The position numbers and the translations under genes are program-made. A model generated the notes under the pieces. The model saw only the letters and a program-made list of their open reading frames with translations. It searched no databases and was not told where the DNA came from. Shown here piece after piece: positions 1 to 9,171 of a stretch of 64,000 bases of DNA. The DNA is taken from NCBI RefSeq assembly GCF_014202475.1, contig NZ_JACHGV010000001.1, positions 1,048,186 through 1,112,185 of the forward strand, in the 5' to 3' direction. The DNA is from Streptomyces paradoxus (GTDB lineage Bacteria; Actinomycetota; Actinomycetes; Streptomycetales; Streptomycetaceae). Positions within the stretch are counted from its first letter, which is position 1, and every line of letters begins with the position of its first letter.

Positions 1-665
1 GGATCGAGAAGGCGGAGCCGCCGGCGCGCACGGACGCGCTGGAGACGGCCGCGCGGGCCGTGCTGACGATCCTGGCCGACGAGCGGTCGGCCGGTGCGGG
101 CGAGTGGGCCGGGGCGATGCGGGACTGGCAGGACGCCCGGATCCGCAAGGTGGTGCGGCGGGCGCGCGGCGCCGAGTGGCGGCGGGCCGAGGCGCTGCCC
201 GGCATCACGGTCACCGGCAAGTCGGCCGAGGTGCGGGTCTTCCCGCCCGTCCCGCTGGACGGCTGGCCCAAGGACCTGGCCAGGCTCCAGGTGTCCGGCA
301 CCGACCTGGACGACCCGGAGCCGCCGGTGGACGCGGACCCGGCGGCCCCCGTGCTGTGGCTGAACCCGGACCTCGGCATGTCGGCCGGCAAGGCGATGGC
401 CCAGGCGGGCCACGCCGCCCAACTGGCCTGGTGGGAGCTGTCCGACGGGGAGCGGGCCGCCTGGCACGACGCGGGCTTCCCGCTCGCCGCCCGCACGGCC
501 GACCCGGCCCGCTGGTCCGAACTGACCGGCGCCGGGCTGCCATTGGTGCGCGACGCGGGCTTCACGGAGATCGCGCCCGGCTCGTGCACGGTGGTCGCGG
601 ACCACCCGGCGCTGCGCCGGGAGCCGCTCAGGCCCGGCCACGCGGCGTCCACCCGTTCGGAGTAG
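1..665 (+). CDS. Pth2-family peptidyl-tRNA hydrolase, 5'-truncated
   Basis: The reading frame is open to the left edge (first complete codon at position 3), so the true start lies outside the window. The internal ATG-type starts near 60 are probably not the real one. The second half carries the Pth2-like segment GKAMAQAGHAAQLAW, which in the PTH2 family forms the Lys/His-containing active region of an enzyme that cleaves peptidyl-tRNA esters to recycle tRNA. The protein continues through a domain ending about 30 residues before the stop. The N-terminal half (roughly the first 90 visible residues) has no motif I recognise. Family assignment is good; substrate is inferred from the family only. 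Confidence 0.7.
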   Translation, partial: IEKAEPPARTDALETAARAVLTILADERSAGAGEWAGAMRDWQDARIRKVVRRARGAEWRRAEALPGITVTGKSAEVRVFPPVPLDGWPKDLARLQVSGTDLDDPEPPVDADPAAPVLWLNPDLGMSAGKAMAQAGHAAQLAWWELSDGERAAWHDAGFPLAARTADPARWSELTGAGLPLVRDAGFTEIAPGSCTVVADHPALRREPLRPGHAASTRSE

Positions 666-735
666 CCGCAGGCGCGCCGGTCCCGGACGAATGCTCCAGT
701 GGGGTTACCAGCCGAACCGACCCCCGGAGGCAGCC

Positions 736-1197
736 ATGACCAGCGCCGCGCCCCCTCCCCCCGCCCCGCCCGCCCCCGATGACCGGATGCCCGGCGGCTC
801 CGGCCCGGGCGGTTCCGGCGACCCGCTGGCGGCCGGGGGGCTCGCTCTCGGCGGCATCCTGATGGTCGTCTACGGCCTCTTCGCGGTGCTCCAGGGCATC
901 GCGGCGATCGCGGGCGACGAGGTGTACACGAGCTTCGGCCAGTACTCCTTCGAGTTCGACCTGACCGCGTGGGGCTGGATCCACGTGATCGTCGGGGCGC
1001 TCGTGGTGGCGGCCGGGCTCGGACTGTTCGCCGGAGCCGCCTGGGCGCGGGTCGTGAGCGCGGTCGTGGTCGGCCTGGCGCTGATCGCGAACTTCCTCTG
1101 GCTGCCGTACCAGCCGTTCTGGTCGATCATCATGATCGTGACCGGCCTGTTCGTCCTCTGGTCGGTGTTCAACTACCGCCCCTCCCGCCCGGTGTAG
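736..1197 (+). CDS. DUF7144-type small integral membrane protein
   Basis: This 153-residue protein starts at ATG 736, chosen because CGGAGG lies just upstream; an in-frame extension to 691 has no ribosome site. The first 35 residues are Pro/Gly-rich and probably cytoplasmic. Four hydrophobic segments follow, at roughly residues 37-57, 80-100, 104-123 and 127-145. The pattern of a first helix followed by an exposed loop with aromatic residues, then three closely packed helices, matches the DUF7144 family of Streptomyces membrane proteins, whose function is unknown. It is transcribed towards the K+ channel gene, ending 13 bp before that gene's stop. Confidence 0.7.
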   Translation: MTSAAPPPPAPPAPDDRMPGGSGPGGSGDPLAAGGLALGGILMVVYGLFAVLQGIAAIAGDEVYTSFGQYSFEFDLTAWGWIHVIVGALVVAAGLGLFAGAAWARVVSAVVVGLALIANFLWLPYQPFWSIIMIVTGLFVLWSVFNYRPSRPV

Positions 1198-1210
1198 GGC
1201 CACCCCCCGG

Positions 1211-1783
1211 TCACGGCGGCGGCGGGCGCCTGTCGCGCTCCGCGACCACCGCGTGCATCCGCCGGGTCAGCGCGGTGGCCGCCGCCGTGAGGAAGACGAA
1301 CGTGTAGAGGATCTGGGCGACGGCCACCAGCCGGGCCTCCTGCCCGCGCGGGGTGATGTCGCCGTAGCCGACGGTCGCGAGGGTGACCACGGTGAAGTAC
1401 AGCGCGTCGACCCGGGTGCGCAGGCCGGTGAACTGTCCCGGCTGCTGCGCGAGGGCGTAGTACCCGGACGAGAAGACCAGCACGGCCAGGCACATCAGCA
1501 GCGAGATCATGATGCCCGACCGGGCCTGCGGCTTCTCCAGCACGATGTCGCGCACATGGCGCAGCAGCAGCGCCGCGACGAGCGCCAGGCACAGCGCGAA
1601 CAGCGGCCAGCCCAGCCAGGGGCGGTCGGCGCCGAGGCCCTCCAGCGGCAGCAGGAAATAGGCCGTGACGCCTGCCAGGAGCACGGCTCCGGCCGCGATC
1701 CGCAGCCGGCGCACGGCGGCCGCCCCGGACTCCGTTTCCCGCTTCCGCGCGGGGCGGTGGGGCTGCTCGCTGCCTGCCGACAT
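1211..1783 (-). CDS. Two-pore-helix potassium channel family protein
   Basis: This 190-residue membrane protein contains the K+ channel selectivity filter TVGYGD at residues 137-142, preceded by a pore helix and followed by a final transmembrane helix, as in the Ion_trans_2 family. Two further hydrophobic segments lie at about residues 30-46 and 58-75, giving four helices around one pore loop. There is no cytoplasmic RCK/TrkA-N gating domain, so the channel is short. The start (ATG at 1783) gives a basic N-terminus. It would act as a tetramer conducting K+; gating is not visible from sequence. It converges with the DUF7144 gene. Confidence 0.8.
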   Translation of the reverse strand: MSAGSEQPHRPARKRETESGAAAVRRLRIAAGAVLLAGVTAYFLLPLEGLGADRPWLGWPLFALCLALVAALLLRHVRDIVLEKPQARSGIMISLLMCLAVLVFSSGYYALAQQPGQFTGLRTRVDALYFTVVTLATVGYGDITPRGQEARLVAVAQILYTFVFLTAAATALTRRMHAVVAERDRRPPPP

Positions 1784-1964
1784 AGGTCCGGTCTACGGCG
1801 TGCCGGGGCGGGACGCGACCCGTGTGCCTCCGTCAGTGGGCAGAGGGGCCGGGACCGCGAACCTCAAATGTTGCTCTGAAGGAGGGCGGTGCGCGGTTCG
1901 GGGGCCGGCGGCTGGGCCATACCCCCCTCACGTTCGAGGAACGGGCCGGGCGGAGGAGGGGACG

Positions 1965-3434
1965 ATGGAGCGACTGGGGACGGGCATCGGATGGCGGCCG
2001 GAGATCGCGGACGCCGTGGAGCGGATGCCGGGGATCGACTGGGTCGAGGCGGTGGCCGAGAACGTCTGCCCCGGGCACCTGCCCGACTCGCTGCGGCGGC
2101 TGCGCGAGCGCGGCGTCACCGTGGTGCCGCACGGCGTCTCGCTCGGCCTCGGGGGCGCGGACCGGCCCGACGCGGGCCGGCTGACCGCACTGGCCGAGCG
2201 TGCGGAAGCGCTGGGCTCCCCGCTGGTCACCGAGCACATCGCGTTCGTCCGGGCGGGCGGCCCGCTGACGGCGTCCCCGCACCTGGAGGCCGGCCATCTG
2301 CTGCCCGTCCCCCGGACCCGGGACGCCCTGGACGTCCTGTGCGAGAACGTGCGCATCGCGCAGGACGCACTGCCGGTGCCGCTGGCCGTCGAGAACATCG
2401 CCGCCCTGATCTGCTGGCCGGGCGAGGAGATGACGGAGGGCCAGTTCCTGTACGACCTCGCCGACCGCACGGGCGTCCGCCTCCTCATCGACGTGGCCAA
2501 CCTGCACACCAACCACGTCAACCGCGGCGAGGACCCCGCCAAGGCCCTCGCGGAACTGCCCCTGGAGGCCATCGCCTACGTCCACGTCGCCGGCGGTTTC
2601 GAACGCGACGGTGTCTGGCACGACAGCCACGCCCACCCGGTCCCCCGGCCGGTCCTCGACATCCTCACCGACCTCGCCTCCCGCGTCAGCCCGCCGGGCG
2701 TCCTCCTGGAACGGGACGAGAACTTCCCGGCACCGGGGGAGCTGGAGAACGAGTTGACCTCGATCCGCCGGGCGCTGGAGGCGGGCGCCGTCGAACGCGT
2801 GAAGGCGGAACTCCGCGCGGCGGGCGCAACAGTCCCCGGGGGCCGCGGCAATGAGCTGCTCGCGGCTGCCGGGGCCGGACGGCGGGCTGCGGCCGGGGGC
2901 GTCGGCGGCAGGCTGCTCGTGGAGGCCGGGACCGGGTCGGTACGGCGGGGCGATGAGACCGGGGCGGCCGAGGCGACACGGGGCGCCTTCGGCCGGCCCC
3001 ACCAGCAAGAGGAGGTCGACGGCGCCCGGCAGCGGCTCGCGCTGGCACAGGCGGCGCTGCTGTCGGCGCTGGTCGCGGGGACGCCCGTGCCCGAGGGGTT
3101 CGACCGGGTGCGGGTCGGCGTTCAGGCGCGGGCGCTCGCCGCGAAGCGGGCGGACGTCGTGGCGAAGGTCGCGCCCGAGCTGCCGGTGATCCTCGGCGAC
3201 GGGTACCGCACGGCCTTCCTCGGCTACGCCCAGACCCAGCCCATGACCTCCGGGTACCGGCGTGACGCCCTGACCTTCGCCGAGCACCTGCTGTCCACCG
3301 GACGCCCCGGGGACCCGGGGGCGCGGCGGGAGCTCCGGGAGTGGTGGCTGGATCGGTCGGGCCCGGCGCCGCGCTCCCGGCGGCAGGCCCACCGGCTCGC
3401 CCGCGCCACGCGCCGGGTGCTGTCGCGGCGTTGA
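1965..3434 (+). CDS. DUF692 (MNIO) family enzyme with C-terminal extension
   Basis: Start is ATG 1965, supported by GGAGGAGGGG just upstream. Residues 1-290 form a DUF692 TIM-barrel, a family now called MNIO (multinuclear non-heme iron oxidative enzymes), several of which modify Cys or Asp residues of ribosomal peptides. Family-typical motifs are visible: [44 protein letters not shown] and ERDENFP, so most His/Asp/Glu metal ligands appear present. A Gly/Ala-rich linker (about 291-350) leads to a helical C-terminal domain (about 356-489) like that of the streptomycete SCO6045-type proteins. No Cys-rich peptide precursor gene is seen next to it. Its substrate is unknown. Confidence 0.82.
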   Translation: MERLGTGIGWRPEIADAVERMPGIDWVEAVAENVCPGHLPDSLRRLRERGVTVVPHGVSLGLGGADRPDAGRLTALAERAEALGSPLVTEHIAFVRAGGPLTASPHLEAGHLLPVPRTRDALDVLCENVRIAQDALPVPLAVENIAALICWPGEEMTEGQFLYDLADRTGVRLLIDVANLHTNHVNRGEDPAKALAELPLEAIAYVHVAGGFERDGVWHDSHAHPVPRPVLDILTDLASRVSPPGVLLERDENFPAPGELENELTSIRRALEAGAVERVKAELRAAGATVPGGRGNELLAAAGAGRRAAAGGVGGRLLVEAGTGSVRRGDETGAAEATRGAFGRPHQQEEVDGARQRLALAQAALLSALVAGTPVPEGFDRVRVGVQARALAAKRADVVAKVAPELPVILGDGYRTAFLGYAQTQPMTSGYRRDALTFAEHLLSTGRPGDPGARRELREWWLDRSGPAPRSRRQAHRLARATRRVLSRR

Positions 3435-3453
3435 GGGGCCGGGCCCCGGGCCC

Positions 3454-4956
3454 TCACCCCTCCCCGGCAGGGCCTCCTCCGGACTTCGAACCGGCCTTCG
3501 CCGGCACGGCGTCACCCGCCGGGGCCTCGCCCCGGCCGTAGTGGTGCGTCGTGAACATGTAGAGCAGACCCGTCCCCACCACCACGCCGCCGCACAGCAG
3601 GACGATCCAGTTCTCCCACCAGGACTTCTCCGGGGTGCGGGCCCAGCAGATGTTGATGATGGCGAGGATGCCGTAGACCAGCGCTGCGATGTTCACCGTG
3701 AGGCCCCAGCGGCCCAGGATGAACTCCCCCGCCGGTTTCCAGCCCTTGAGCCGGGCGCGCAGTGCGGCCAGCACCACCATCTGGAACGAGCCGTAGATGC
3801 CGAGGATCGCGAACGAGACGATGTTGGTGAGGGCGTCCTCGGAGAGCAGTGAGGCGAAGGCGATGAGCAGCGGCACCGCCGCGGACACGAACAGCGCCCA
3901 GCTCGGCACCGCACGGGCGTGGACGAACCGCCGCAGCAGCCGGTGTCCGACGATCATCTCGTCCCGGGCGTAGGAGTAGATGAGCCGCCCGGCCGCGGCC
4001 TGGAGGCTGATCGTGCAGGACAGGAAGGAGATCAGCACCACGGCCATCACCATCCGCGCCCCGGTCTCGCCCATCGCGTCGAACAGCACGTCCACCACCG
4101 GGTCGGCCTGCTCGCCCGAGATGATCGCGTTGAAGTCCGTGACCGACAGCAGCAGCGACATGCAGGTGAACGTGGCCGCCGAGCCGCCGATGTAGATGGT
4201 GCGGCGCATCGCGCGGGGGATGACCCGGCCCGGGTGGGCGACCTCCTCGGCGGTGTCGCCGCACGCCTCGAAGCCGTAGTACTGGTAGAGGCCGATGATG
4301 CCGGCTGCCAGGAACGCCGGCAGGTAGGAGCCGTCTCCCTCGACGCCGTAGGTGTCGAAGATGACGCCGAGGCCGTGGTGACGGTGGGTGGCCAGCAGGT
4401 AGACGCCGACGACGAGGGCGCCGATGAGTTCGCCGGCGAAACCGATGAGCGCCGCCGCCGACAGTGCCTTGGTGCCCAGGTAGTTGATGAGGATGGCGAC
4501 GACGATGAGCACGGCGGTGCACAGCACGGTGGTGTGCACGGTGGCTCTGAAGCCGAAGAGGATGGCGATGTAGGGGCCGGCGCCGTAGGCGACGGAGGTG
4601 ATGGTCACCAGCAGCGCCCACATGTACACCCAGCCGGTCATCCACGCCCAGCGCTTGCCCCACAGCCGCCGGGCCCAGGGGTAGACACCGCCCGCGATCG
4701 GGTACTGGGCGACGATCTCGCCGAAGATCAGCGCGACGAGGAACTGGCCGCAGCCGGCGACCAGGAACGCCCAGATCATCGGTGGTCCGCCGTCGGCGAT
4801 CGCGATGCCGAAGAGGGTGTAGGTGCCCACCACCGGGGAGAGGTAGGTGAAGCCGAGGGCGAAGTTGGCCCAGGGTCCCATGTCCTTGCGGAACTCGGAG
4901 CCCGGCTCCCCCGAGGGGACGCCGGACGCCGGTGCGGGAGGCTGTGTACCGGTCAC
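3454..4956 (-). CDS. APC-superfamily amino acid/amine permease
   Basis: This 500-residue permease has about 12 hydrophobic segments and the APC-typical mid-protein motif FEACGDTAEEV. The start is the GTG at 4956, whose last two bases form part of the TGA stop of the upstream GMC gene (GTGA overlap). That indicates translational coupling and sets the start against a longer open frame running to 5439. It is the last gene of a betaine-aldehyde dehydrogenase, GMC oxidoreductase, permease operon, so it probably imports a choline- or betaine-like amine or a related amino acid. The substrate is inferred from context and not proven by sequence. Confidence 0.8.
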   Translation of the reverse strand: MTGTQPPAPASGVPSGEPGSEFRKDMGPWANFALGFTYLSPVVGTYTLFGIAIADGGPPMIWAFLVAGCGQFLVALIFGEIVAQYPIAGGVYPWARRLWGKRWAWMTGWVYMWALLVTITSVAYGAGPYIAILFGFRATVHTTVLCTAVLIVVAILINYLGTKALSAAALIGFAGELIGALVVGVYLLATHRHHGLGVIFDTYGVEGDGSYLPAFLAAGIIGLYQYYGFEACGDTAEEVAHPGRVIPRAMRRTIYIGGSAATFTCMSLLLSVTDFNAIISGEQADPVVDVLFDAMGETGARMVMAVVLISFLSCTISLQAAAGRLIYSYARDEMIVGHRLLRRFVHARAVPSWALFVSAAVPLLIAFASLLSEDALTNIVSFAILGIYGSFQMVVLAALRARLKGWKPAGEFILGRWGLTVNIAALVYGILAIINICWARTPEKSWWENWIVLLCGGVVVGTGLLYMFTTHHYGRGEAPAGDAVPAKAGSKSGGGPAGEG

Positions 4957-6509
4957 TGCTGGGAACTCCGATCCGCGGTGATCAGGTCGGCGGCCCGCTC
5001 GGCGGCGAGCAGCACGGTCACCATCGGGTTGATGGTGGGCATCGTCGGGAACACCGACGCGTCGACGATCCGCACGCCCTCGAAGCCCCGCAGTCTCAGC
5101 TCGGGGTCGCAGACGGCCGCCGGGTCGTCCGCCGCGCCCATGCGGCAGGTGCCGGCCGGGTGGTAGACGGTGTGGGCCGCACGGCGTCCGTACTCCGACA
5201 GGTCGGCGTCGGAGACGACGTCCGGGCCGGGCGCGACCTCGCGGACGAGCCAGTCGCGCAGCGGGTCGGTCGCGGCGACCTGGCGGGCCACCTTCAGCCC
5301 GTCCACGAGGGTGCGCTCGTCGTGGCCCTCGGGGTCGGTGAAGTACCGGAAGTCCAGGGCGGGATGCTCGGCGGGGTTGTTGCTGCGCAGCCACATGCGG
5401 CCGGTGGAGCGGGCCCGCGGCACGTTCGGCGTCATGCACACCCCGTACCGCGGAACGGGGTAGCCCAGCCGTTCGGTGTTGACGGTGAACGGCACCTGGT
5501 AGAAGTGGAACATCAGGTCGGGGCGCGGCTGGCCCTGGTCGCGGCGCAGGAACAGACCGGCGTCGGAGTCCATCGCGGAGTTGGGCGGCAGCGGCCCCGC
5601 CGTCTCCCAGACGATCACGGACTCGGGGTGGTCCAGCAGGTTCTCCCCGACGCCGGGCAGGTCGGCCCGCACCTTGATGCCCAGGGCGCGCAGGTCGTCG
5701 GCCGGCCCGATGCCGGAGAGCAGGAGCAGGCGCGGGGTGTCAATGGCCCCGGCGCACAGCAGGAGTTCGCGCTCGGCGCGCATGGTCGCGGGTTCCCCGT
5801 CGGCGCCCCGGACGGCGACCCGCGTCAGCCTCCCCGACTCGTCGGGGATCAGCCGGTGGGCCCAGGTCTCCAGCTTCAGCGTGAGGTTGGGCCGGTCCAG
5901 CACCGGGTGGAGGTAGGCGACGGACGCGGAGGAGCGCAGGTTGCCCTCCGGCTGGTAGGCCAGGGAGAAGAACCCGGTGCCGTCGGCGAAGGGTTCGGCG
6001 TTGAAGTCGTCGACGACGGGGACGCCGAGGGCGCGGGAGGCGGCGGTGACGAAGTCCTTGGCGATGGGGTTGCGGTCGGCCTCGGCCACCGGGACGATCC
6101 GTGTGAGCAGCCGGTCGCGGTAGGGCAGGATCGTCGCCGGGTCCCAGCCGGTGCAGCCGTGCCGCACCCAGTCGTCGAGGTCCTGGGGCAGCGGCAGGAA
6201 GCTGATCAGCGTGTTGTGCGAGGAGCAGCCGCCGAGCACACGGGCCCGTGAGTGCAGGATGTGCGAGTTGCCGCGCGGCTGCTCGACGGTGGTGTAGCCG
6301 TAGTCGAACTCCGAGCCGAGCAGGTTGATCCAGTTGCGCAGGCGCAGGATGCGCTCGTCGCCGACGTCGCTGGGGCCGCCCTCGATGACGCAGACGCGGC
6401 AGTCGGGGTCCTCGCTCAGCCGGGCGGCGAGTACGCAGCCGGCGGTGCCGCCGCCGACGATGACGTAGTCGTAGGCGGACTCGGCGCCGTGCGCGGGAGT
6501 GGTGGCCAT
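4953..6509 (-). CDS. betA: GMC-family oxidoreductase (choline dehydrogenase-like)
   Basis: This 518-residue FAD enzyme has the N-terminal dinucleotide-binding motif GGGTAGCVLAARLSE and the GMC C-terminal block with YHPAGTCRMG (catalytic His) and INPMVTV (catalytic Asn). The family oxidises alcohols. With the adjacent aldehyde dehydrogenase the obvious reaction is choline to betaine aldehyde, feeding glycine betaine synthesis or choline catabolism. Length fits choline dehydrogenases (about 520-560). It begins 36 bp after the dehydrogenase stop and overlaps the permease start by GTGA. Other primary alcohols are possible substrates, since GMC substrate range cannot be read from sequence alone. 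Confidence 0.8.
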   Translation of the reverse strand: MATTPAHGAESAYDYVIVGGGTAGCVLAARLSEDPDCRVCVIEGGPSDVGDERILRLRNWINLLGSEFDYGYTTVEQPRGNSHILHSRARVLGGCSSHNTLISFLPLPQDLDDWVRHGCTGWDPATILPYRDRLLTRIVPVAEADRNPIAKDFVTAASRALGVPVVDDFNAEPFADGTGFFSLAYQPEGNLRSSASVAYLHPVLDRPNLTLKLETWAHRLIPDESGRLTRVAVRGADGEPATMRAERELLLCAGAIDTPRLLLLSGIGPADDLRALGIKVRADLPGVGENLLDHPESVIVWETAGPLPPNSAMDSDAGLFLRRDQGQPRPDLMFHFYQVPFTVNTERLGYPVPRYGVCMTPNVPRARSTGRMWLRSNNPAEHPALDFRYFTDPEGHDERTLVDGLKVARQVAATDPLRDWLVREVAPGPDVVSDADLSEYGRRAAHTVYHPAGTCRMGAADDPAAVCDPELRLRGFEGVRIVDASVFPTMPTINPMVTVLLAAERAADLITADRSSQQ

Positions 6510-6545
6510 GCCGTGCCTTTCGTGGTGGTGCGGTGCGCGTGCGGG

Positions 6546-8012
6546 TCAGCCCTTGAACCAGCCGGAGGGGGCGGGGGCGAGGTTCTGGTAGATGTGCTTG
6601 GCCTCCTGGTACTCGCGCAGCCCGGTCGGGCCGAGTTCGCGTCCGACGCCGGAGCGGCCGAAGCCGCCCCACTCGGCCTGTGGCACGTAGGGGTGGAAGT
6701 CGTTGATCCACACGGTGCCGTGCCGCAGCCGCTGGGCGACGCGCTGGGCGCGGCTCGCGTCGGAGGTCCACACGCCGCCGGCCAGGCCGTAGCGGGTGTC
6801 GTTGGCCAGTTCCACCGCCTCGTCCTCGCTGCGGAAGCGCTCGACGGTGACGACCGGGCCGAAGACCTCCTCCTGGACGATGCGCATGGACCGGTCGCAG
6901 TCGGCGAAGATCGTCGGCAGCAGGAAGAACCCACGGCTGAGGGCCGGGTCGTCGGGGCGCGTGCCGCCCGTGACGAGCCGGGCGCCCTCCTCCGTGGCGA
7001 CGGCGATGTAGCCCTCGACCTTCTCGCGGTGCTCGGCGGAGCTGAGCGGGCCGCTCTCGGTGCCCTCGTCCAGGCCGTTGCCCAGCCGGATCGCGCGGGC
7101 GCGCTCGGCGTATGCCTCGACGAACCGGTCGTGCAGCGCGTCCTCGACGAGCAGGCGCGAACCGGCCGAGCAGACCTGCCCGGAGTGCAGGAAGGCGGCG
7201 TCGAGGGCGTAGTCGACGGCGGCTTCGAAGTCGGCGTCGGCGAAGACGATGTTGGGGTTCTTGCCGCCGAGCTCCAGGGCGATGTTCCGCGGCCCGTCGG
7301 CGGCACTGGCCATGATGGCCCGGCCGGTGTGCAGGCCGCCGGTGAAGGAGACCAGGTCGACGTCGGGGTGGCCGGTCAGGGCCGCGCCGACACTCGCCCC
7401 GGAGCCGAGCACCAGGTTGGCGACGCCGGGCGGGGCGCCGGCCTCCTCGATGAGCCGGATCATGGCGATGGTGGTGAGGGGTGTGGTCTCGCTGGGTTTC
7501 AGCACGAAGGTGTTTCCGGCGGCGAGGGCCGGGGCGACCTTCCAGGAGGCCTGCAGCAGCGGGTAGTTCCAGGGGGCGATGAGCGCGCACACGCCGACGG
7601 GCTGGTAGACGACGCGGCTGAGGACGTCGGGGCCGACGTCGACGACCCGGCCGCCGTCCTTGCCCGCGAGTTCGGCGAAGTAGCGGAAGGCGTTCGCCAC
7701 GTCCTCCACGTCGATCCGGGCCTCGGTGAGCGTCTTGCCGGTGTCGAGCGTCTCGGTGCGGGCGATCTCCTCCCGGTCACGCAGCAGCAGGTCGTGGACG
7801 CGCAGCAGGAGATCGGCCCGGCGGCGCGAGGGGGCGTTCGCCCAGTCCTCCTCGGCGAAGGCGCGCCGGGCGGCGCGCACGGCGCGGTCGACGTCGGTGG
7901 CGTCGGCCTCGTCGACGGTGGTGACGACCGAGGCGTCATAGGGGTTGATCACGTCCCGGCGCCCGCCGGCCGCCGCCTGTGTCCATTCGCCGTCGATGTA
8001 CAGCTCGCCCAC
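6546..8012 (-). CDS. betB: Betaine-aldehyde dehydrogenase-like aldehyde dehydrogenase
   Basis: This 488-residue ALDH-superfamily protein starts at GTG 8012, which has a strong GAAGGAGG upstream; the longer frame to 8102 lacks one. It contains the catalytic Glu region LELGGKNP and the catalytic Cys in SGQVCSAGSR, with the Asn/Lys cofactor region WNYPLLQ in front. It would use NAD(P)+ to oxidise betaine aldehyde, or a related aminoaldehyde, to the acid. It heads a three-gene operon with a GMC alcohol oxidase and an APC permease, which supports a choline-to-betaine role in osmoprotection or nitrogen and carbon supply. Confidence 0.82.
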   Translation of the reverse strand: MGELYIDGEWTQAAAGGRRDVINPYDASVVTTVDEADATDVDRAVRAARRAFAEEDWANAPSRRRADLLLRVHDLLLRDREEIARTETLDTGKTLTEARIDVEDVANAFRYFAELAGKDGGRVVDVGPDVLSRVVYQPVGVCALIAPWNYPLLQASWKVAPALAAGNTFVLKPSETTPLTTIAMIRLIEEAGAPPGVANLVLGSGASVGAALTGHPDVDLVSFTGGLHTGRAIMASAADGPRNIALELGGKNPNIVFADADFEAAVDYALDAAFLHSGQVCSAGSRLLVEDALHDRFVEAYAERARAIRLGNGLDEGTESGPLSSAEHREKVEGYIAVATEEGARLVTGGTRPDDPALSRGFFLLPTIFADCDRSMRIVQEEVFGPVVTVERFRSEDEAVELANDTRYGLAGGVWTSDASRAQRVAQRLRHGTVWINDFHPYVPQAEWGGFGRSGVGRELGPTGLREYQEAKHIYQNLAPAPSGWFKG

Positions 8013-8207
8013 CGCGGGGCCTCCTTCGCGTCCGGCCGGAGCCAGATCGGCTCGACGGTCAGCAACATGGCCCATCGGACGGGCGGCGGCCACGGGGCAC
8101 ACCGCCGCGCCGACGTCCGGACGGCCCAGAGGACCCGGCTGGGCTAGTCGCCCGGCCCACGGCGCCCCGACGACCGCCTACAGCCCGCCACCGGAAGGAA
8201 ACGGAAC

Positions 8208-8285
8208 GTCACATACCGACAACACCTTGTCCGGATCGTGAACGAGGCATGGTGTTTTCGGGAGCGTGTCACATACAAACAACAT
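8208..8285. promoter_or_regulatory. Pair of direct repeats in the betB/TIGR04222 divergent region
   Basis: GTCACATACCGACAACAC at 8208-8225 recurs as GTCACATACAAACAACAT at 8268-8285. The two copies are in the same orientation, match at 15 of 18 positions and start exactly 60 bp apart. They lie in an AT-richer stretch between the divergent betB operon and the membrane-protein gene, with the second copy ending just before the ATG at 8286. This is the expected place for promoter elements or a regulator binding on one face of the helix. The binding protein is unknown. Confidence 0.5.
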
Positions 8286-9056
8286 ATGCTCTGGGTTCTT
8301 TTCCTCCTGGCGGCCTGGGCCGTGGCCGGTACCGCGTGTACGCGCCTGTGTCTGGCCGCCGTTCGGGCCGCGGCCGTGGACGCGGACACCGGCCGGGGTC
8401 GTGAACTCACGCTGTACGAGGCCGCGTTCCTCTCCGGCGGCCCCCGGCGGGTCGCCGACGTGACCCTGGTCGCCATGGCGCGCCAGCGCCGTCTGCTGCT
8501 GGCCCACACCGGCTGGGCGACGGTCGTCGACCCGCGCGGGCGGGACGAGATGGAGCGGTCGGTGATAGGCGCCATCGGCCCCGAAGGGCAGTCCCGCATC
8601 GCGCCGGTGCGGGCCACGGCCGCGACGGCGGAGGCGGTGCGCGGGATCGCCGAGGGCCTGGTGAGCGCGGGGCTCGCGGTACCGGACAGCGCCCGTACGA
8701 CGGTGACGGCGGCCGTGCGGCAGGTGCGCGTCGCGGCCGTCGCCGTCCTCGGGCTGGGGGTGGCCGCGCTGCTGATGCCCGCTCCGCCTGACATGCCGCG
8801 GCACCTGGTCGCCCTGTGGTTCGCGCTGCCCCTGGCCCTGACCCTGAGCTGCCTCGCCGTCGCGCGGGTCGAGATCCATCCCTACTCGCGCTGGGCCTCC
8901 CCGGCCGGACAGCGGCTGCTCGGCGGGCTGACCCGGACCGCGGACGGCGCCGCCGACGACCGCACGTACCTCACGTCGGTGGCCGTGCGGGGCGTCGGCG
9001 CGATCGGCGAACCCGACCTGCGCGCCGCCTTCGCGCACCGCGAGTCGCACGACTGA
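8286..9056 (+). CDS. TIGR04222 domain-containing membrane protein
   Basis: This 256-residue protein begins at ATG 8286 with a hydrophobic helix (MLWVLFLLAAW), followed by the TIGR04222 signature around LSGGPRRVADVTLVAM. It then has a cytoplasmic segment and two further hydrophobic segments at about residues 145-163 and 168-186. Neither ATG 8286 nor the alternative GTG 8238 has a clear ribosome site; ATG was chosen because it gives the family-like N-terminus. TIGR04222 proteins in streptomycetes often lie beside DUF692 genes, and many carry a Gly/Cys-rich tail. This one ends in ordinary residues without such a tail. Function is unknown. Confidence 0.7.
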   Translation: MLWVLFLLAAWAVAGTACTRLCLAAVRAAAVDADTGRGRELTLYEAAFLSGGPRRVADVTLVAMARQRRLLLAHTGWATVVDPRGRDEMERSVIGAIGPEGQSRIAPVRATAATAEAVRGIAEGLVSAGLAVPDSARTTVTAAVRQVRVAAVAVLGLGVAALLMPAPPDMPRHLVALWFALPLALTLSCLAVARVEIHPYSRWASPAGQRLLGGLTRTADGAADDRTYLTSVAVRGVGAIGEPDLRAAFAHRESHD

Positions 9057-9171
9057 CGGACCGGGGGCGCACAGGGGCCATCGGGCCCGACACCGGCGGA
9101 CGGTGCTTGCCTTCCCCCCGCGCCGAACGAAACATCCCTTTCGTCGCCACCGTGCACCGAAGGGATACGCG

